This document shows, one piece after another, positions 1-8,995 of a stretch of DNA of 64,000 nucleotides. A model generated the notes under the pieces. That model was given only the letters and a program-made list of their open reading frames with translations. It was not told the origin of the DNA and ran no database searches. Made by a program: the position numbers and the translations under genes. Every line of letters begins with the position of its first letter. Position 1 is the first letter of the stretch. The stretch comes from Phocaeicola dorei (GTDB lineage Bacteria > Bacteroidota > Bacteroidia > Bacteroidales > Bacteroidaceae). The DNA lies in assembly GCF_013009555.1 (NCBI RefSeq), contig NZ_CP046176.1, positions 5,425,501 through 5,489,500 of the forward strand, given 5' to 3'.

Positions 1-82
1 TCTGCGCCGGTGTCATGCGGTAAAGGGAACCGTCCGGCCTGCGTTCCAGCGGCGGCAAGTCTTTATAGGGGTTATCTCTCAT
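1..82 (-). CDS. Uncharacterised protein of the mobile element, N-terminal part only
   Basis: A minus-strand frame opens with ATG at 82 and runs off the left edge, giving about 27 residues that begin MRDNPYKDLPPLERRPDG. A GGAGGG ribosome site lies just upstream of the ATG, the strong kind used by Firmicutes and rarely by Bacteroides. Its start overlaps the end of the frame at 72-386, suggesting translational coupling. I do not recognise the family. It reads away from the regulator at 553, as accessory or transfer genes of an integrative element often do. Too little is present for a functional call. Confidence 0.35.
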   Translation of the reverse strand, partial: MRDNPYKDLPPLERRPDGSLYRMTPAQ

Positions 83-386
83 GCGTTCCCTCCATTTTGC
101 TTTCCATTGCCGTTCTCCCCGAAAAGGTTTCCTGCCTCGTCGTCGCAAGCTGCGTATCGCTCGTTTCGCCGCAAGCGGCAAAACTCACTCGCTCCGCTGC
201 TCCTCCTCTCCCCACAAAGCCATGCGGCTTTGCGGGGGCCCCGACAATAGCGGCGTATTCCGGCGTTGGCACGCTCCCCGCAGCTTCGGGACGTTTTGTC
301 CCGAAGTGACCTCTGGACAAAGTGTCCAAAAGTCCGGCTCCTGGCGGTGCTTCCCCAGCCGTGGTATTCTCTTTTCGGACGGTCAT
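72..386 (-). CDS. Possible small hypothetical protein of the mobile element
   Basis: A 104-residue minus-strand frame whose end overlaps the next start at 82. The product is rich in Gly, Ala, Pro and Arg and shows no domain, signal peptide or membrane segment I can name. Base composition is clearly more GC-rich than the Bacteroidota genes to the right. It may be a real leader gene of the operon running off the left edge, or a chance frame in GC-rich transferred DNA. The coupling with the next start is the only positive evidence. Confidence 0.3.
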   Translation of the reverse strand: MTVRKENTTAGEAPPGAGLLDTLSRGHFGTKRPEAAGSVPTPEYAAIVGAPAKPHGFVGRGGAAERVSFAACGETSDTQLATTRQETFSGRTAMESKMEGTHER

Positions 387-464
387 TCTGTTTTCAAGGT
401 GCTGTCCATCGATGAACTACCCTAAGTCTACACGAAAAAAATGCAAATCCCGGCTTTTTGCGAG

Positions 465-525
465 AATTGCATTTTGATGAAGTTTACACTTTGGAAATTG
501 CATTTTTGCAATTATCTTGTATAAT
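465..525 (+). promoter_or_regulatory. Sigma-70 promoter and palindromic operator of the XRE regulator
   Basis: A TATAAT -10 box lies at 520-525, with TTGCAT at 498-503 as the -35 box and a 16-bp spacer. The perfect palindrome AATTGCA-TTTT-TGCAATT (496-513) covers the -35 box and most of the spacer, and a further AATTGCATTTT half lies at 465-475. This is a Firmicutes-style promoter, not the Bacteroidota TAnnTTTG type. The palindrome is placed where an autorepressor would block RNA polymerase; binding by the adjacent XRE protein is inferred. Confidence 0.65.
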
Positions 526-552
526 GGAAGTATGCGGAGGAGGTGCGTGTCT

Positions 553-1353
553 ATGGCTTTACCCGGAACACCCGGACAGCGGATTTCCGATTTATGCAAC
601 GGGAACCACATCACACAAAAGGAACTTGCGGAGAAGATAGGCGTTTCCGCTTCCCAATTGAGCCGCATTGTCAGCGGCGAAACAAGAACGGTAAGCAGTG
701 ATATTCTCATAGGTGTGGCAAAGGAATTTAAGGTATCGACAGACTACATACTGGGCTTGTCTACCGTGAGCGTCCGTAAAAGTTACGATATTTCTGAATT
801 AGGCTTGTCAGAGGGGGCCGTGAGGGGGCTTGTGACGGGTGCTGTTGATGTGCAAATCCTCAACCGTCTGTTGGAACACAGGAATTTTCCCAAGCTGATA
901 GATTTGATACGGATTTATTTTCAGGATACGGCGGCAAAGGGCATAACAGCAAGAAACCAGCTTATCGAGATGGCAACGGCTTCCCTGTCCGACCTGATGA
1001 AAGAACACCCGGAACACCGGGCAGAAGCGAAGCAGGATTTACAGCTTTTGAACGCCCAAAAGATGGGGGAACATGAAGCGGAGATTGAAAAAATCAAAAA
1101 TGTGTTCCTGGCTATCCTGCGGGACATTAAGAAAGACATAGACAACGGGGAACAGCCGGGAGAAGCTGTGACCGCCGCTATGTTCCAAGCCATGCGGGAC
1201 GCACTGGCGGAACAGAAACAAAAACCGCTTTCCATTGACGATGTAACGGCGATGATAGCCGGACAGATTGGACAGCTTGCGCCGATGGACGAGGAAACCG
1301 CCGACCTGTTTCAGCGGTTAGTAAAGAAAATGATTGAACAGGCAGAGAAATAA
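553..1353 (+). CDS. XRE-family helix-turn-helix transcriptional regulator
   Basis: A 266-residue protein with a Cro/CI-type helix-turn-helix at about residues 8-65 (TQKELAEKIGVSASQLSRIV), followed by a long, mostly helical acidic region with no recognised domain. The ATG at 553 is preferred over the in-frame TTG at 517 because GGAGGAGG (536-543) lies 9 bases before it. Such proteins control genes of Firmicutes conjugative or mobilisable elements, and the divergent genes to the left are plausible targets. The palindrome in its own promoter suggests autoregulation. Codon use and ribosome site differ from the Bacteroidota genes further right, so this is transferred DNA. Ligand and targets are unknown. 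Confidence 0.75.
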   Translation: MALPGTPGQRISDLCNGNHITQKELAEKIGVSASQLSRIVSGETRTVSSDILIGVAKEFKVSTDYILGLSTVSVRKSYDISELGLSEGAVRGLVTGAVDVQILNRLLEHRNFPKLIDLIRIYFQDTAAKGITARNQLIEMATASLSDLMKEHPEHRAEAKQDLQLLNAQKMGEHEAEIEKIKNVFLAILRDIKKDIDNGEQPGEAVTAAMFQAMRDALAEQKQKPLSIDDVTAMIAGQIGQLAPMDEETADLFQRLVKKMIEQAEK

Positions 1354-1373
1354 ATGTAGGAGAATATTAGAAA

Positions 1374-1568
1374 ATGGGAAAAAGCAACTCGTACTATATG
1401 CAGCTTCATGTAGAAGCACTGTTTACAATGAATGAAAAGAACGAACTTATGACTATAAGGGAACCATGGGACTCCACTTCACAGCCGGCTCCCCGCTTCT
1501 ATTTGACAAGACCACTTTACGAAAAACCACATACTTATTTTCGTGCTGACGTACCGAAAGAATTATGA
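1374..1568 (+). pseudogene. Short remnant, possibly the N-terminus of a GNAT-like protein
   Basis: A 64-residue frame with AGGAG about 12 bases before its ATG. The text (HVEALFTMNEKNELMTIREPW, then PRFYLTRP) resembles from memory the start of Firmicutes proteins annotated as GNAT-family acetyltransferases, but no acetyl-CoA binding region follows because the frame stops at 1568. It lies between the XRE regulator and the kinase and is best read as a truncated gene. A genuine small protein cannot be excluded. Confidence 0.4.
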
Positions 1569-1614
1569 TATAATGAGTTATCAACAAATCAAAATTTGTG
1601 GAGGTAAAATATAG

Positions 1615-1971
1615 ATGAATCAAGGAAGAATTATTGTGATTACAGGCTCACCGGGGACAGGAAAAACAACAACTGCGTCAATTGTCGCAAAGGAATCAGA
1701 TATGGATAAATCAGTGCATATGCACACCGATGACTTTTTTCATTACTTAAGCAAAGGCGCAATACCACCACATTTGCCAGAATCCAACGAGCAAAATCTG
1801 GTTGTCATTGAAGCCTTTTTAGAAGCTGCAAAGCGATATGCTCGTGGCGGATATGATGTAATTGTAGATGGGATTGTCGGGCCATGGTTTTTGGAGCCAT
1901 GGAAAGCTCTTGTTCGGGAACATTATGAGGTGCATTATATTATTTTAAGGGCAAGTAAGAAGCTGTTTTGA
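1615..1971 (+). pseudogene. P-loop kinase or phosphotransferase, truncated by the IS
   Basis: The protein opens with a Walker A motif, GSPGTGKTTT at residues 11-20, followed by an aspartate-rich segment (HTDDFFHYLSKG) and VIVDGIVGPW. This arrangement is typical of small AAA_33-type kinases and chloramphenicol-phosphotransferase-like enzymes. A GGAGG ribosome site precedes ATG 1615, and a TATAAT box lies at 1569-1574. Homology ends near residue 114, where the insertion sequence begins at 1958; the last codons are IS sequence. No continuation is visible beyond the IS at 2860, so the 3' part has been lost. The lid and nucleotide-binding C-terminus are missing and the product is probably inactive. 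Confidence 0.65.
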
Positions 1972-2859
1972 TTTCATTCGATAAATCTGTTAAGCATGAT
2001 TTGGATGAATGCAATCTGTACCATAGCTTCTGCGGTTTCAGCAAGGAATTCGTAATCGATGGTCAGCCTTCTGAAGTTTTCCAGCCATGAGAAAGAGCGT
2101 TCCACAATCCAGCGTTTGGGCAGTACCTGAAATTTGGATGGACATTCGTCCGGTCTGAGTACGACCTCCAATATCCATCCGAATTTCTTCTTGACCCAAT
2201 CAGCCAAATCTCCCCTGTAGCCTCCGTCCGCCAGGATTTTCACCAAACGCGGAAATTTATAAGCGAGTTTTTCTATGGCTTGTGGGGCGCCCTTGCTGTC
2301 ATGCAGGTTGGCCTCATGGATTGCGACGGCTAACGGAAGGCCAAGCGTATCGACAATGATGTGCTCTTTCCGTCCTTTGATTTTCTTGTTCCCGTCTATA
2401 CCACGGTCTGAATCAACATGATGGGAAGTCTTTACGCTTCTGGAATCCATGATGCCAAGACTGGGACTTTCCTGCCGTCCTGCCTGTTTACGGATGAAAG
2501 CGTGCAAGGTATCCATCACTTCTTCAAACACGCCTTCAAGCTTCCATTTACGGAAGTAGTAATAGACGGTTTGCCAAGGGGCGAAGTCAGAAGGAAGCAT
2601 ACGCCACTGGCAGCCGGTCTTGTTGATATAAAGGATGGCATTCATTATCTCTTTAAGCGAATGTTTTCGGTTCCTCGCTTGCGGCTCTAAAATATTTTTT
2701 ATAACTTGCCACTGTTTTTCAGTCAGGTCGGTTGGATACTGTGTCATAACTTTATTGTTTGGTACCTTTAAAGATATAACATTTTTCCAATTGACCGGCT
2801 GATTCTGAATTGTATGTAGCCCTATAACATTATTCTTAAATCAATTCAAAACAGTTTCT
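1958..2859. mobile_element. IS5-family insertion sequence
   Basis: A single transposase gene lies between imperfect terminal inverted repeats: AGAAGCTGTTTTGATTT at 1958-1974 and AATTCAAAACAGTTTCT at 2843-2859, whose complement differs at three positions. The element is about 0.9 kb, usual for the one-ORF IS5 groups (IS427/IS1031). No clear target duplication flanks it. Its left end interrupts a Firmicutes-type kinase and its right end meets Bacteroidota chromosomal sequence, so it marks the junction of transferred and native DNA, perhaps after a deletion. Confidence 0.8.
1974..2747 (-). CDS. IS5-family DDE transposase
   Basis: A 257-residue transposase with an N-terminal DUF4096-type domain (LTEKQWQVIKNIL; INKTGCQWRMLP) and a DDE catalytic domain. 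The first Asp is in GIMDSRSVKTSHH, the second in ILADGGYRGD and the Glu in RWIVERSFSW. The length is normal and the frame is intact, so it is probably functional. It catalyses cut-and-paste movement of the element at 1958-2859. Intact single-ORF organisation places it in the IS427/IS1031 groups rather than frameshifted ones. Confidence 0.9.
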   Translation of the reverse strand: MTQYPTDLTEKQWQVIKNILEPQARNRKHSLKEIMNAILYINKTGCQWRMLPSDFAPWQTVYYYFRKWKLEGVFEEVMDTLHAFIRKQAGRQESPSLGIMDSRSVKTSHHVDSDRGIDGNKKIKGRKEHIIVDTLGLPLAVAIHEANLHDSKGAPQAIEKLAYKFPRLVKILADGGYRGDLADWVKKKFGWILEVVLRPDECPSKFQVLPKRWIVERSFSWLENFRRLTIDYEFLAETAEAMVQIAFIQIMLNRFIE

Positions 2860-3088
2860 ATATTGCCGGATACATTTTTTCAATTTATTCCAAAGATACA
2901 CCAAATCCCGTTTTCAAAGACTTTTTATAATTGAAGATAAATAAAGAACCCCGGCAAAGAGAGCGGATGTCCCGATTTCATCCTCTTTTTTGCTTCATCA
3001 GACAGATTAATTCTCTAAATAATTGATTAGCAAACAGAAAATCATTAAATTTGTCCCATCAATTGAAATTACGTAATTATCATTTAAG
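2860..3088 (+). promoter_or_regulatory. Intergenic region with promoter for the THUMP methyltransferase
   Basis: A Bacteroidota -7 box, TAAATTTG, lies at 3046-3053, with TTGA at 3023-3026 near the -33 position, 36 bases before the start codon at 3089. Further left, 2953-2994 can form a weak hairpin ending in a T-run (CTCTTTTTTGC), which may stop readthrough from the mobile-element side. No gene was seen in this stretch. Confidence 0.5.
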
Positions 3089-4537
3089 ATGAAGGAAGAA
3101 TTCGAGCTAATCGCCAAGACTTTCCAGGGACTGGAAGAAGTACTGGCAAAAGAACTCACCGAGCTGGGAGCCAGCAATATAGAAATAGGAAGACGCATGG
3201 TAGCCTTTATGGGCGATAAAGAAATGATGTATAAGGCAAACTTCTGCCTGCGTACTGCCATCCGCATCCTGAAACCCATTAAACATTTTGAGGCGAAGAA
3301 TGCCGACGAAGTTTACGAAGCTATCAAAACCATTGCATGGGAAAACTTCTTGGATAAAGATAAAAGTTTTGCCGTAGACGCTGTGGTTTTCTCGAACGAA
3401 TTCCGTCACTCCAAGTTCGTGGCCTATAAAGTAAAAGATGCCATTGTGGACTATTTCCGTGAAAAGACAGGAGAGCGCCCCTCGGTACGCATCAACCATC
3501 CCGATGTGGCACTGAACATCCATATAGCCGAAGATAAATGTACTCTGTCACTAGATAGCTCGGGTGAGTCACTCCACCGCCGGGGTTATCGCCAGGAAGC
3601 CGTAGAAGCTCCTTTGAATGAGGTACTGGCAGCCGGTATGATCCTGATGACCGGATGGAAAGGCGAATGTGATTTGATAGACCCGATGTGCGGTTCAGGA
3701 ACAATCCCTATCGAAGCCGCCCTGATAGCACGTAACATCGCTCCCGGCGTATTCCGCAAGGAGTTCGCTTTTGAAAAGTGGAACGATTTTGATCAGGAAC
3801 TATTTGACCGCATCTACAATGACGACTCACAGGAACGTGAGTTCACACATAAAATTTTTGGATATGACAACAATCCGAAAGCAAATGAAATCGCCACTCA
3901 CAATGTGAAAGCAGCCGGACTGAGCAAGGAAATTATCTTAAAAATCCAACCGTTCCAGCAATTTGAGCAACCCAAAGAAAAAAGCATCATCATCACCAAC
4001 CCTCCTTATGGAGAACGTATCTCAACCAATGACTTGCTGGGCCTGTATCAAATGATAGGCGAACGTCTGAAACACTCTTTCACCGGCAATGATGCATGGG
4101 TACTAAGTTACCGTGAAGAATGTTTTGACCAGATTGGTTTAAAGCCTTCTATAAAAATTCCCCTGTTCAACGGTTCGTTGGAATGCGAATTCCGCAAATA
4201 CCAATTATTCGACGGCAAATTCAAAGAATTCCGTAGTGAAAATGCCGATCGGGAGTTCAAGCCCCGCCGAGAAGAAATCCGTCCGCGCCGTAACACGGAA
4301 AAAGTAGAATATGGAGAACGCAGAGAACATCGTAGTTTTGACAACAGACGTGAAGGACACGGAGAGTACAAAGGAGGAGAGCGCAGAGAAAGACGCTCTT
4401 TTGATGACAAACGTGAGAGACGTGGCGATTTCAAAAGAGGAGAACACCGCAACTTTGGTGACAAACGTGAAGGCCGCGACAATTTCAAAAGCAGCCCCCG
4501 TAAATTTGACGACAATAAGGAAAAGACAGAAGAATAA
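3089..4537 (+). CDS. THUMP-domain class I SAM-dependent RNA methyltransferase
   Basis: The N-terminal part (about residues 1-160) is a ferredoxin-like plus THUMP RNA-binding region. The Rossmann methyltransferase domain follows, with SAM-binding motif DPMCGSGT (about 198-205) and catalytic NPPYGER (about 304-310), the signature of N2-guanine methylation. The family (COG0116) includes the N-terminal half of E. coli RlmL, which modifies G2445 of 23S rRNA. After about residue 390 comes an unusual tail of about 90 residues built from repeats of the form R-S/N-F-D/G-(D/N)-K/R-R-E-G, highly basic and likely disordered, which may add nonspecific RNA contact. The gene is followed 6 bases later by the DPP IV-like gene. 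Exact target base is inferred. Confidence 0.88.
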   Translation: MKEEFELIAKTFQGLEEVLAKELTELGASNIEIGRRMVAFMGDKEMMYKANFCLRTAIRILKPIKHFEAKNADEVYEAIKTIAWENFLDKDKSFAVDAVVFSNEFRHSKFVAYKVKDAIVDYFREKTGERPSVRINHPDVALNIHIAEDKCTLSLDSSGESLHRRGYRQEAVEAPLNEVLAAGMILMTGWKGECDLIDPMCGSGTIPIEAALIARNIAPGVFRKEFAFEKWNDFDQELFDRIYNDDSQEREFTHKIFGYDNNPKANEIATHNVKAAGLSKEIILKIQPFQQFEQPKEKSIIITNPPYGERISTNDLLGLYQMIGERLKHSFTGNDAWVLSYREECFDQIGLKPSIKIPLFNGSLECEFRKYQLFDGKFKEFRSENADREFKPRREEIRPRRNTEKVEYGERREHRSFDNRREGHGEYKGGERRERRSFDDKRERRGDFKRGEHRNFGDKREGRDNFKSSPRKFDDNKEKTEE

Positions 4538-4543
4538 ACAGTT

Positions 4544-6757
4544 ATGAGAAAATTAATCAATCTGATCGCCTTATTAATCATGGCTTCATCTGTAACATGG
4601 GCACAAGACAAGAAAAGTTTCACACTGGAAGACTTGATGCCGGGAGGAAACAATTACTATAACCTGCTTCCACAGAATCTGTATGGTTTGCAATGGTGGG
4701 GGGATGTATGCATCAACGCCGACATAGAAGAGGTAAAAACCATCCATCCGGCAAATGGAAAGGAAAACGTACTTATCACTTTGCAGGAAGTGAATGAACT
4801 GTTGGCAAACAAGAAATTAGGGAAAATCAACCACTTCAGAAATGTATCTTTCCCATACGCTGAAAAGATGATGTTGGTAAATACCACATCCAATAAAGTG
4901 CTGATCGATTTAACTAAAAAGGAAATAATATGGAGTCAGCCTCTCTCTCCTAAAGCCGCCAACCAGGACTGGAACAAGGAAAGCCGTTCATTGGCTTATA
5001 CCCTTGACAACAATCTGTTTGTAACGACTGCCGACGGGAAAACACAACAAGTCACCGATGAACCGAAAGGCATCGTATGCGGACAAAGCGTACACCGTCA
5101 GGAATTTGGTATCTCAAAAGGTACTTTCTGGAGTCCGAAAGGAAATCTGCTTGCTTTCTACCGTATGGACGAGAGCATGGTAACCGATTATCCACAAGTA
5201 AATACCTCCACCCGCATAGCGACACTGGAGCCGGACAAGTACCCGATGGCAGGAATGACCAGCCACAAAGTGACTGTCGGCATCTACAATCCGGCTACCC
5301 AAAAAACAGTTTATCTGAAAGCCGGAGACCCCACCGACCGTTATTTCACCAATATCAGCTGGAGTCCTGACGAAAAAAGCGTTTATGTCATTGAACTGAA
5401 CCGTGACCAGAACCATGCCCTGCTATGCTGCTATGATGCGGAAACAGGAGAGCCACTGAAAAATAACCCCCTTTACGAAGAGGAGCATACTAAATATGTA
5501 GAACCTCAACATCCCATTGTCTTTCTGCCTTGGGACCACACGAAGTTTATCTATCAGAGCCAGCGCGACGGCTACAACCATCTTTACCTGATGGACACCA
5601 AGACTTCCATATATCCGGAATCACATGGAGCCGCGGCCGAAGGTTCTTACCGGGAAAGCTACAAAACCAGACAGCTTACCCAAGGCAACTGGGTAGTACA
5701 AAACATCCTCGGATTCAATGAAAAGACCAAGGAAGTCATCATCATGAGCACAGAGGTTTCCCCTTTGCAGAGCAACGCATACGCTGTGAATGTAAAGACA
5801 GGCAAACGCCGCCTCATCGGCAATAAAGATGGTATGCATCATGTACAACTATCCGGTAGCGGCAACTATGTAATAGACAATTATACTTCTTTCACCATTC
5901 CCCGGAATATCGAGATCGTTCCCACTTCCGGAAAGGAAAAGACTGTCAGCCTGTTGACAGCTACCAATCCGATGGAAGCATACAATATGCCCGAAATCAC
6001 CGTCGGTACCCTCAAGGCTGCCGACGGCAAGACCGACTTATACTACCGCCTGATAAAACCGGTAAATTTTGACCCAAACAAAAAATACCCGGCCGTAGTC
6101 TACGTGTATGGCGGTCCACATGCCCAGCTAATCCACAACAACCGCAACTATGACGCCCGCGGATGGGATATTTACATGGCACAACTGGGTTACGTCATGC
6201 TGACCGTTGACAACCGGGGCAGTGACAACCGGGGACTGGAATTTGAGAACTGTACGTTCCGCCAATTAGGAACCGAAGAGATGAAAGACCAAGTGAAAGG
6301 AGTGGATTTCTTAAAATCGTTGGGTTATGTGGACAATAACCGCATTGGCGTACACGGTTGGAGTTTCGGTGGTTTCATGACCACCAACTTGATGCTGACT
6401 TACCCCGAGTTATTCAAAGTAGGAGTAGCCGGCGGCCCTGTCATCGACTGGGCTTACTACGAAGTAATGTACGGCGAACGCTACATGGATACTCCACAAA
6501 CCAACCCCGAAGGCTACAAGAACGCCAACCTGAAGCTGAGAGCCGGAAATCTGAAAGGACGCCTGGAAGTGATCATTGGCGCCAATGACCCCACTTGTGT
6601 CCCTCAGCACAGCATCAGTTTCCTCCGTGCCTGCATTGATGCCGGGACCCAACCCGATTTCTTTATGTATCCGGGCGACGGCCATAATATGTTCGGACGC
6701 GATCGTGTCCACTTGTATGAACGCATTACACGCTATTTTGAAGACCATTTAAAATAA
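4544..6757 (+). CDS. Dipeptidyl peptidase IV-like serine peptidase (S9B)
   Basis: A 737-residue exported peptidase. Residues 1-20 form a signal peptide ending in TWAQ. An eight-bladed beta-propeller region (DPPIV_N) fills about residues 80-450 and an alpha/beta-hydrolase domain (S9) follows. The catalytic serine is Ser607 in GWSFGG, with an Asp in GANDPT and a His in GDGHNMFG completing the triad. The DPP IV family removes N-terminal X-Pro or X-Ala dipeptides in the periplasm, feeding dipeptide uptake. It begins 6 bases after the methyltransferase stop and ends 15 bases before purD, so these genes probably share a transcript. Length is normal. Confidence 0.9.
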   Translation: MRKLINLIALLIMASSVTWAQDKKSFTLEDLMPGGNNYYNLLPQNLYGLQWWGDVCINADIEEVKTIHPANGKENVLITLQEVNELLANKKLGKINHFRNVSFPYAEKMMLVNTTSNKVLIDLTKKEIIWSQPLSPKAANQDWNKESRSLAYTLDNNLFVTTADGKTQQVTDEPKGIVCGQSVHRQEFGISKGTFWSPKGNLLAFYRMDESMVTDYPQVNTSTRIATLEPDKYPMAGMTSHKVTVGIYNPATQKTVYLKAGDPTDRYFTNISWSPDEKSVYVIELNRDQNHALLCCYDAETGEPLKNNPLYEEEHTKYVEPQHPIVFLPWDHTKFIYQSQRDGYNHLYLMDTKTSIYPESHGAAAEGSYRESYKTRQLTQGNWVVQNILGFNEKTKEVIIMSTEVSPLQSNAYAVNVKTGKRRLIGNKDGMHHVQLSGSGNYVIDNYTSFTIPRNIEIVPTSGKEKTVSLLTATNPMEAYNMPEITVGTLKAADGKTDLYYRLIKPVNFDPNKKYPAVVYVYGGPHAQLIHNNRNYDARGWDIYMAQLGYVMLTVDNRGSDNRGLEFENCTFRQLGTEEMKDQVKGVDFLKSLGYVDNNRIGVHGWSFGGFMTTNLMLTYPELFKVGVAGGPVIDWAYYEVMYGERYMDTPQTNPEGYKNANLKLRAGNLKGRLEVIIGANDPTCVPQHSISFLRACIDAGTQPDFFMYPGDGHNMFGRDRVHLYERITRYFEDHLK

Positions 6758-6772
6758 ACAAAAGATAAGATT

Positions 6773-8041
6773 ATGAAACTGTTGCTATTAGGCTCAGGCG
6801 GACGTGAACACGCCCTGGCATGGAAGATTGCTCAAAGTCCCAAAATTGAGAAACTATATATCGCTCCGGGAAATGCCGGCACAAGTAATGTAGGCGAGAA
6901 TGTAGCGATTAAAGCAGATGACTTTACAGCAATCAGGGAGTTTGTAGTAAAGAATAATATAGATATGGTAGTGGTAGGTCCCGAAGACCCGTTAGTCAAA
7001 GGAATCTATGATTATTTCAAAAAAGATGAAGCGCTGAAAAACATTCCTGTTATCGGGCCTTCAAAAGCAGGTGCGGTACTGGAAGGCAGCAAGGAGTTCG
7101 CCAAAGGCTTCATGCAACGCCATAACATCCCGACAGCCGGTTACAAAAGTATCACTGCCGCAAATCTGGAAGAAGGATTAGCCTTTCTGGAAACATTGGA
7201 AGCTCCATACGTACTGAAAGCCGACGGTCTTTGCGCCGGAAAAGGCGTACTGATTCTTCCCACCTTGGAAGAAGCCAAGAAAGAATTGAAAAAAATGCTG
7301 AGCGGAATGTTCGGTAACGCTTCCGCCACCGTAGTGATTGAAGAATTCCTGAGCGGTATAGAATGTTCCGTATTCGTTCTGACCGATGGAAAAAACTACA
7401 AGATTCTGCCCGAAGCAAAAGACTACAAACGCATCGGCGAAGGCGACAAAGGGCTGAACACCGGTGGTATGGGTAGTGTATCTCCTGTTCCGTTTGCCGA
7501 CAAAGCATGGATGAAAAAAGTGGAAGACCGTATCATCCGCCCCACAGTAGAAGGACTGGCAGCAGAAGGCATCGACTATAAAGGCTTTATTTTCTTCGGC
7601 CTAATTAATGTAAAGGGCGAACCGATGGTCATTGAATACAATGTACGCATGGGCGACCCGGAAACGGAAAGTGTCATGCTGCGCATCAAGAGTGACTTGG
7701 TGGAACTGCTTGAAGGAGTGGCAACAGGCAATCTGAATGAAAAAGTCTTGGAGATAGACCCCCGTTCGGCAGTATGCGTCATGCTGGTATCCGGCGGATA
7801 TCCGGAGCATTATGACAAGGGATTTGCCATCAGCGGAATAGAAGAGATTGAAAACAGCATTGTATTCCATGCAGGAACGGCACTGAAAGACGGCCAGGTA
7901 GTCACTAGCGGCGGGCGTGTCATTGCAGTCAGCTCCTACGGCGCCAATAAAGAAGAAGCCTTGGCACAATCATTCACCAATGCGAAGAAAATCAATTTCG
8001 ACAAGAAATATTTCCGTTCTGATATTGGATTCGACCTGTAA
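6773..8041 (+). CDS. purD: Phosphoribosylamine-glycine ligase
   Basis: This enzyme joins glycine to 5-phosphoribosylamine using ATP, the second step of de novo purine synthesis in the cytoplasm. The 422-residue length is standard. The N-domain begins with [15 protein letters not shown]; the ATP-grasp region includes [12 protein letters not shown] and the metal-binding segment [12 protein letters not shown], where E and D/N coordinate magnesium. The C-terminal domain ends YFRSDIGF. It lies in the run with the peptidase upstream and a membrane protein 18 bases downstream. No purine riboswitch or PurR-like site is evident. Confidence 0.96.
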   Translation: MKLLLLGSGGREHALAWKIAQSPKIEKLYIAPGNAGTSNVGENVAIKADDFTAIREFVVKNNIDMVVVGPEDPLVKGIYDYFKKDEALKNIPVIGPSKAGAVLEGSKEFAKGFMQRHNIPTAGYKSITAANLEEGLAFLETLEAPYVLKADGLCAGKGVLILPTLEEAKKELKKMLSGMFGNASATVVIEEFLSGIECSVFVLTDGKNYKILPEAKDYKRIGEGDKGLNTGGMGSVSPVPFADKAWMKKVEDRIIRPTVEGLAAEGIDYKGFIFFGLINVKGEPMVIEYNVRMGDPETESVMLRIKSDLVELLEGVATGNLNEKVLEIDPRSAVCVMLVSGGYPEHYDKGFAISGIEEIENSIVFHAGTALKDGQVVTSGGRVIAVSSYGANKEEALAQSFTNAKKINFDKKYFRSDIGFDL

Positions 8042-8059
8042 TCAGCGGACTATTAACCC

Positions 8060-8995
8060 ATGGCAGGCTATGACAAATTCCAGACAGATATGGCAAAGGG
8101 AAGATTCACCTTCCCTGTTGCCATCCTTATATGCCTGCTTCTCCGGATCATCACCGGCAATGAATGGCAGGATGTAATCAATTTGCTAGTCTGTGCTTTG
8201 ACTGCTTATCTGCTGATCGAGATAAACACCGCCTTCACGCTGATACGGACACGCAGTACCTTGCATGTCAGCTTTTACATATTCCTGTCCACAACCTGTC
8301 TGTTTCTGCATTCCTTCCAGTATGCCGTTTTTGTGCCGCTCGCCTTTCTGATCGCTACTTCCCAATTATTCAGTAGCTACGAATCTCCCTATCCGGCGGG
8401 AAGTATATTCCACGCTTTCTTTTTCATCGGACTGGGAAGCCTGTTGTTTCCACAGTTACTTTATTTTGTACCTCTGTTCTATTTGGGAATGATTAGTTTC
8501 AGATCCCTGTCACTCAAAAGTTTCTTTGCCGGGCTTACAGGACTCTGTATGCCCTACTGGCTCTTTTTCGGTTACGCGTTCTATTACGACAAAATGAATC
8601 TCTTCTATCACCCTTTACAGGAGCTTATTCATTTTCAACCCATCAGTTATGGGACATTAGGAATGGACAGGATCATATCCTGTGGAATCATCACCTTGAT
8701 ATCACTGGTCAGCAGCGTGCATTATTTCCATGTTTCTTATTTAGATAAGGTGCGCACGCGTATATTCCTTTCTTTCCTGATCACCGTTGAAGCCTGGATT
8801 TATTTACTGGGTATCTTACAGCCACAGCATTTCGACATCCTGTTACAGATGCAAATCATTGTAGGGTCCATTTTAACAGGACATTTATTTACTTTAACCC
8901 ACAACCGCTTTACCGGCATCTTTTTCATCATTACATTTGTTCTATTAATAGTTCTAACTATATACAATTTATGGATGCAATTCTTCAATTCCTGA
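8060..8995 (+). CDS. Polytopic membrane protein of unknown function
   Basis: A 311-residue, very hydrophobic protein with about nine or ten predicted membrane spans, no signal peptide cleavage site and no catalytic motif I can identify. The first span begins near residue 18 (FPVAILICLLLRIITG). Proteins of this kind sit in the Bacteroidota inner membrane and are conserved in this neighbourhood as far as I recall, but I cannot name a function. It overlaps the downstream YqaA-like gene by 25 bases, so the two are probably co-translated and may act together. Confidence 0.75.
   Translation: MAGYDKFQTDMAKGRFTFPVAILICLLLRIITGNEWQDVINLLVCALTAYLLIEINTAFTLIRTRSTLHVSFYIFLSTTCLFLHSFQYAVFVPLAFLIATSQLFSSYESPYPAGSIFHAFFFIGLGSLLFPQLLYFVPLFYLGMISFRSLSLKSFFAGLTGLCMPYWLFFGYAFYYDKMNLFYHPLQELIHFQPISYGTLGMDRIISCGIITLISLVSSVHYFHVSYLDKVRTRIFLSFLITVEAWIYLLGILQPQHFDILLQMQIIVGSILTGHLFTLTHNRFTGIFFIITFVLLIVLTIYNLWMQFFNS

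Noticed and set aside
1957..2862. Target-site duplication of the IS5-type element
   Set aside because: Bases next to the terminal repeats (GTA on the left, ATA on the right) do not give a convincing direct duplication, so none is claimed.
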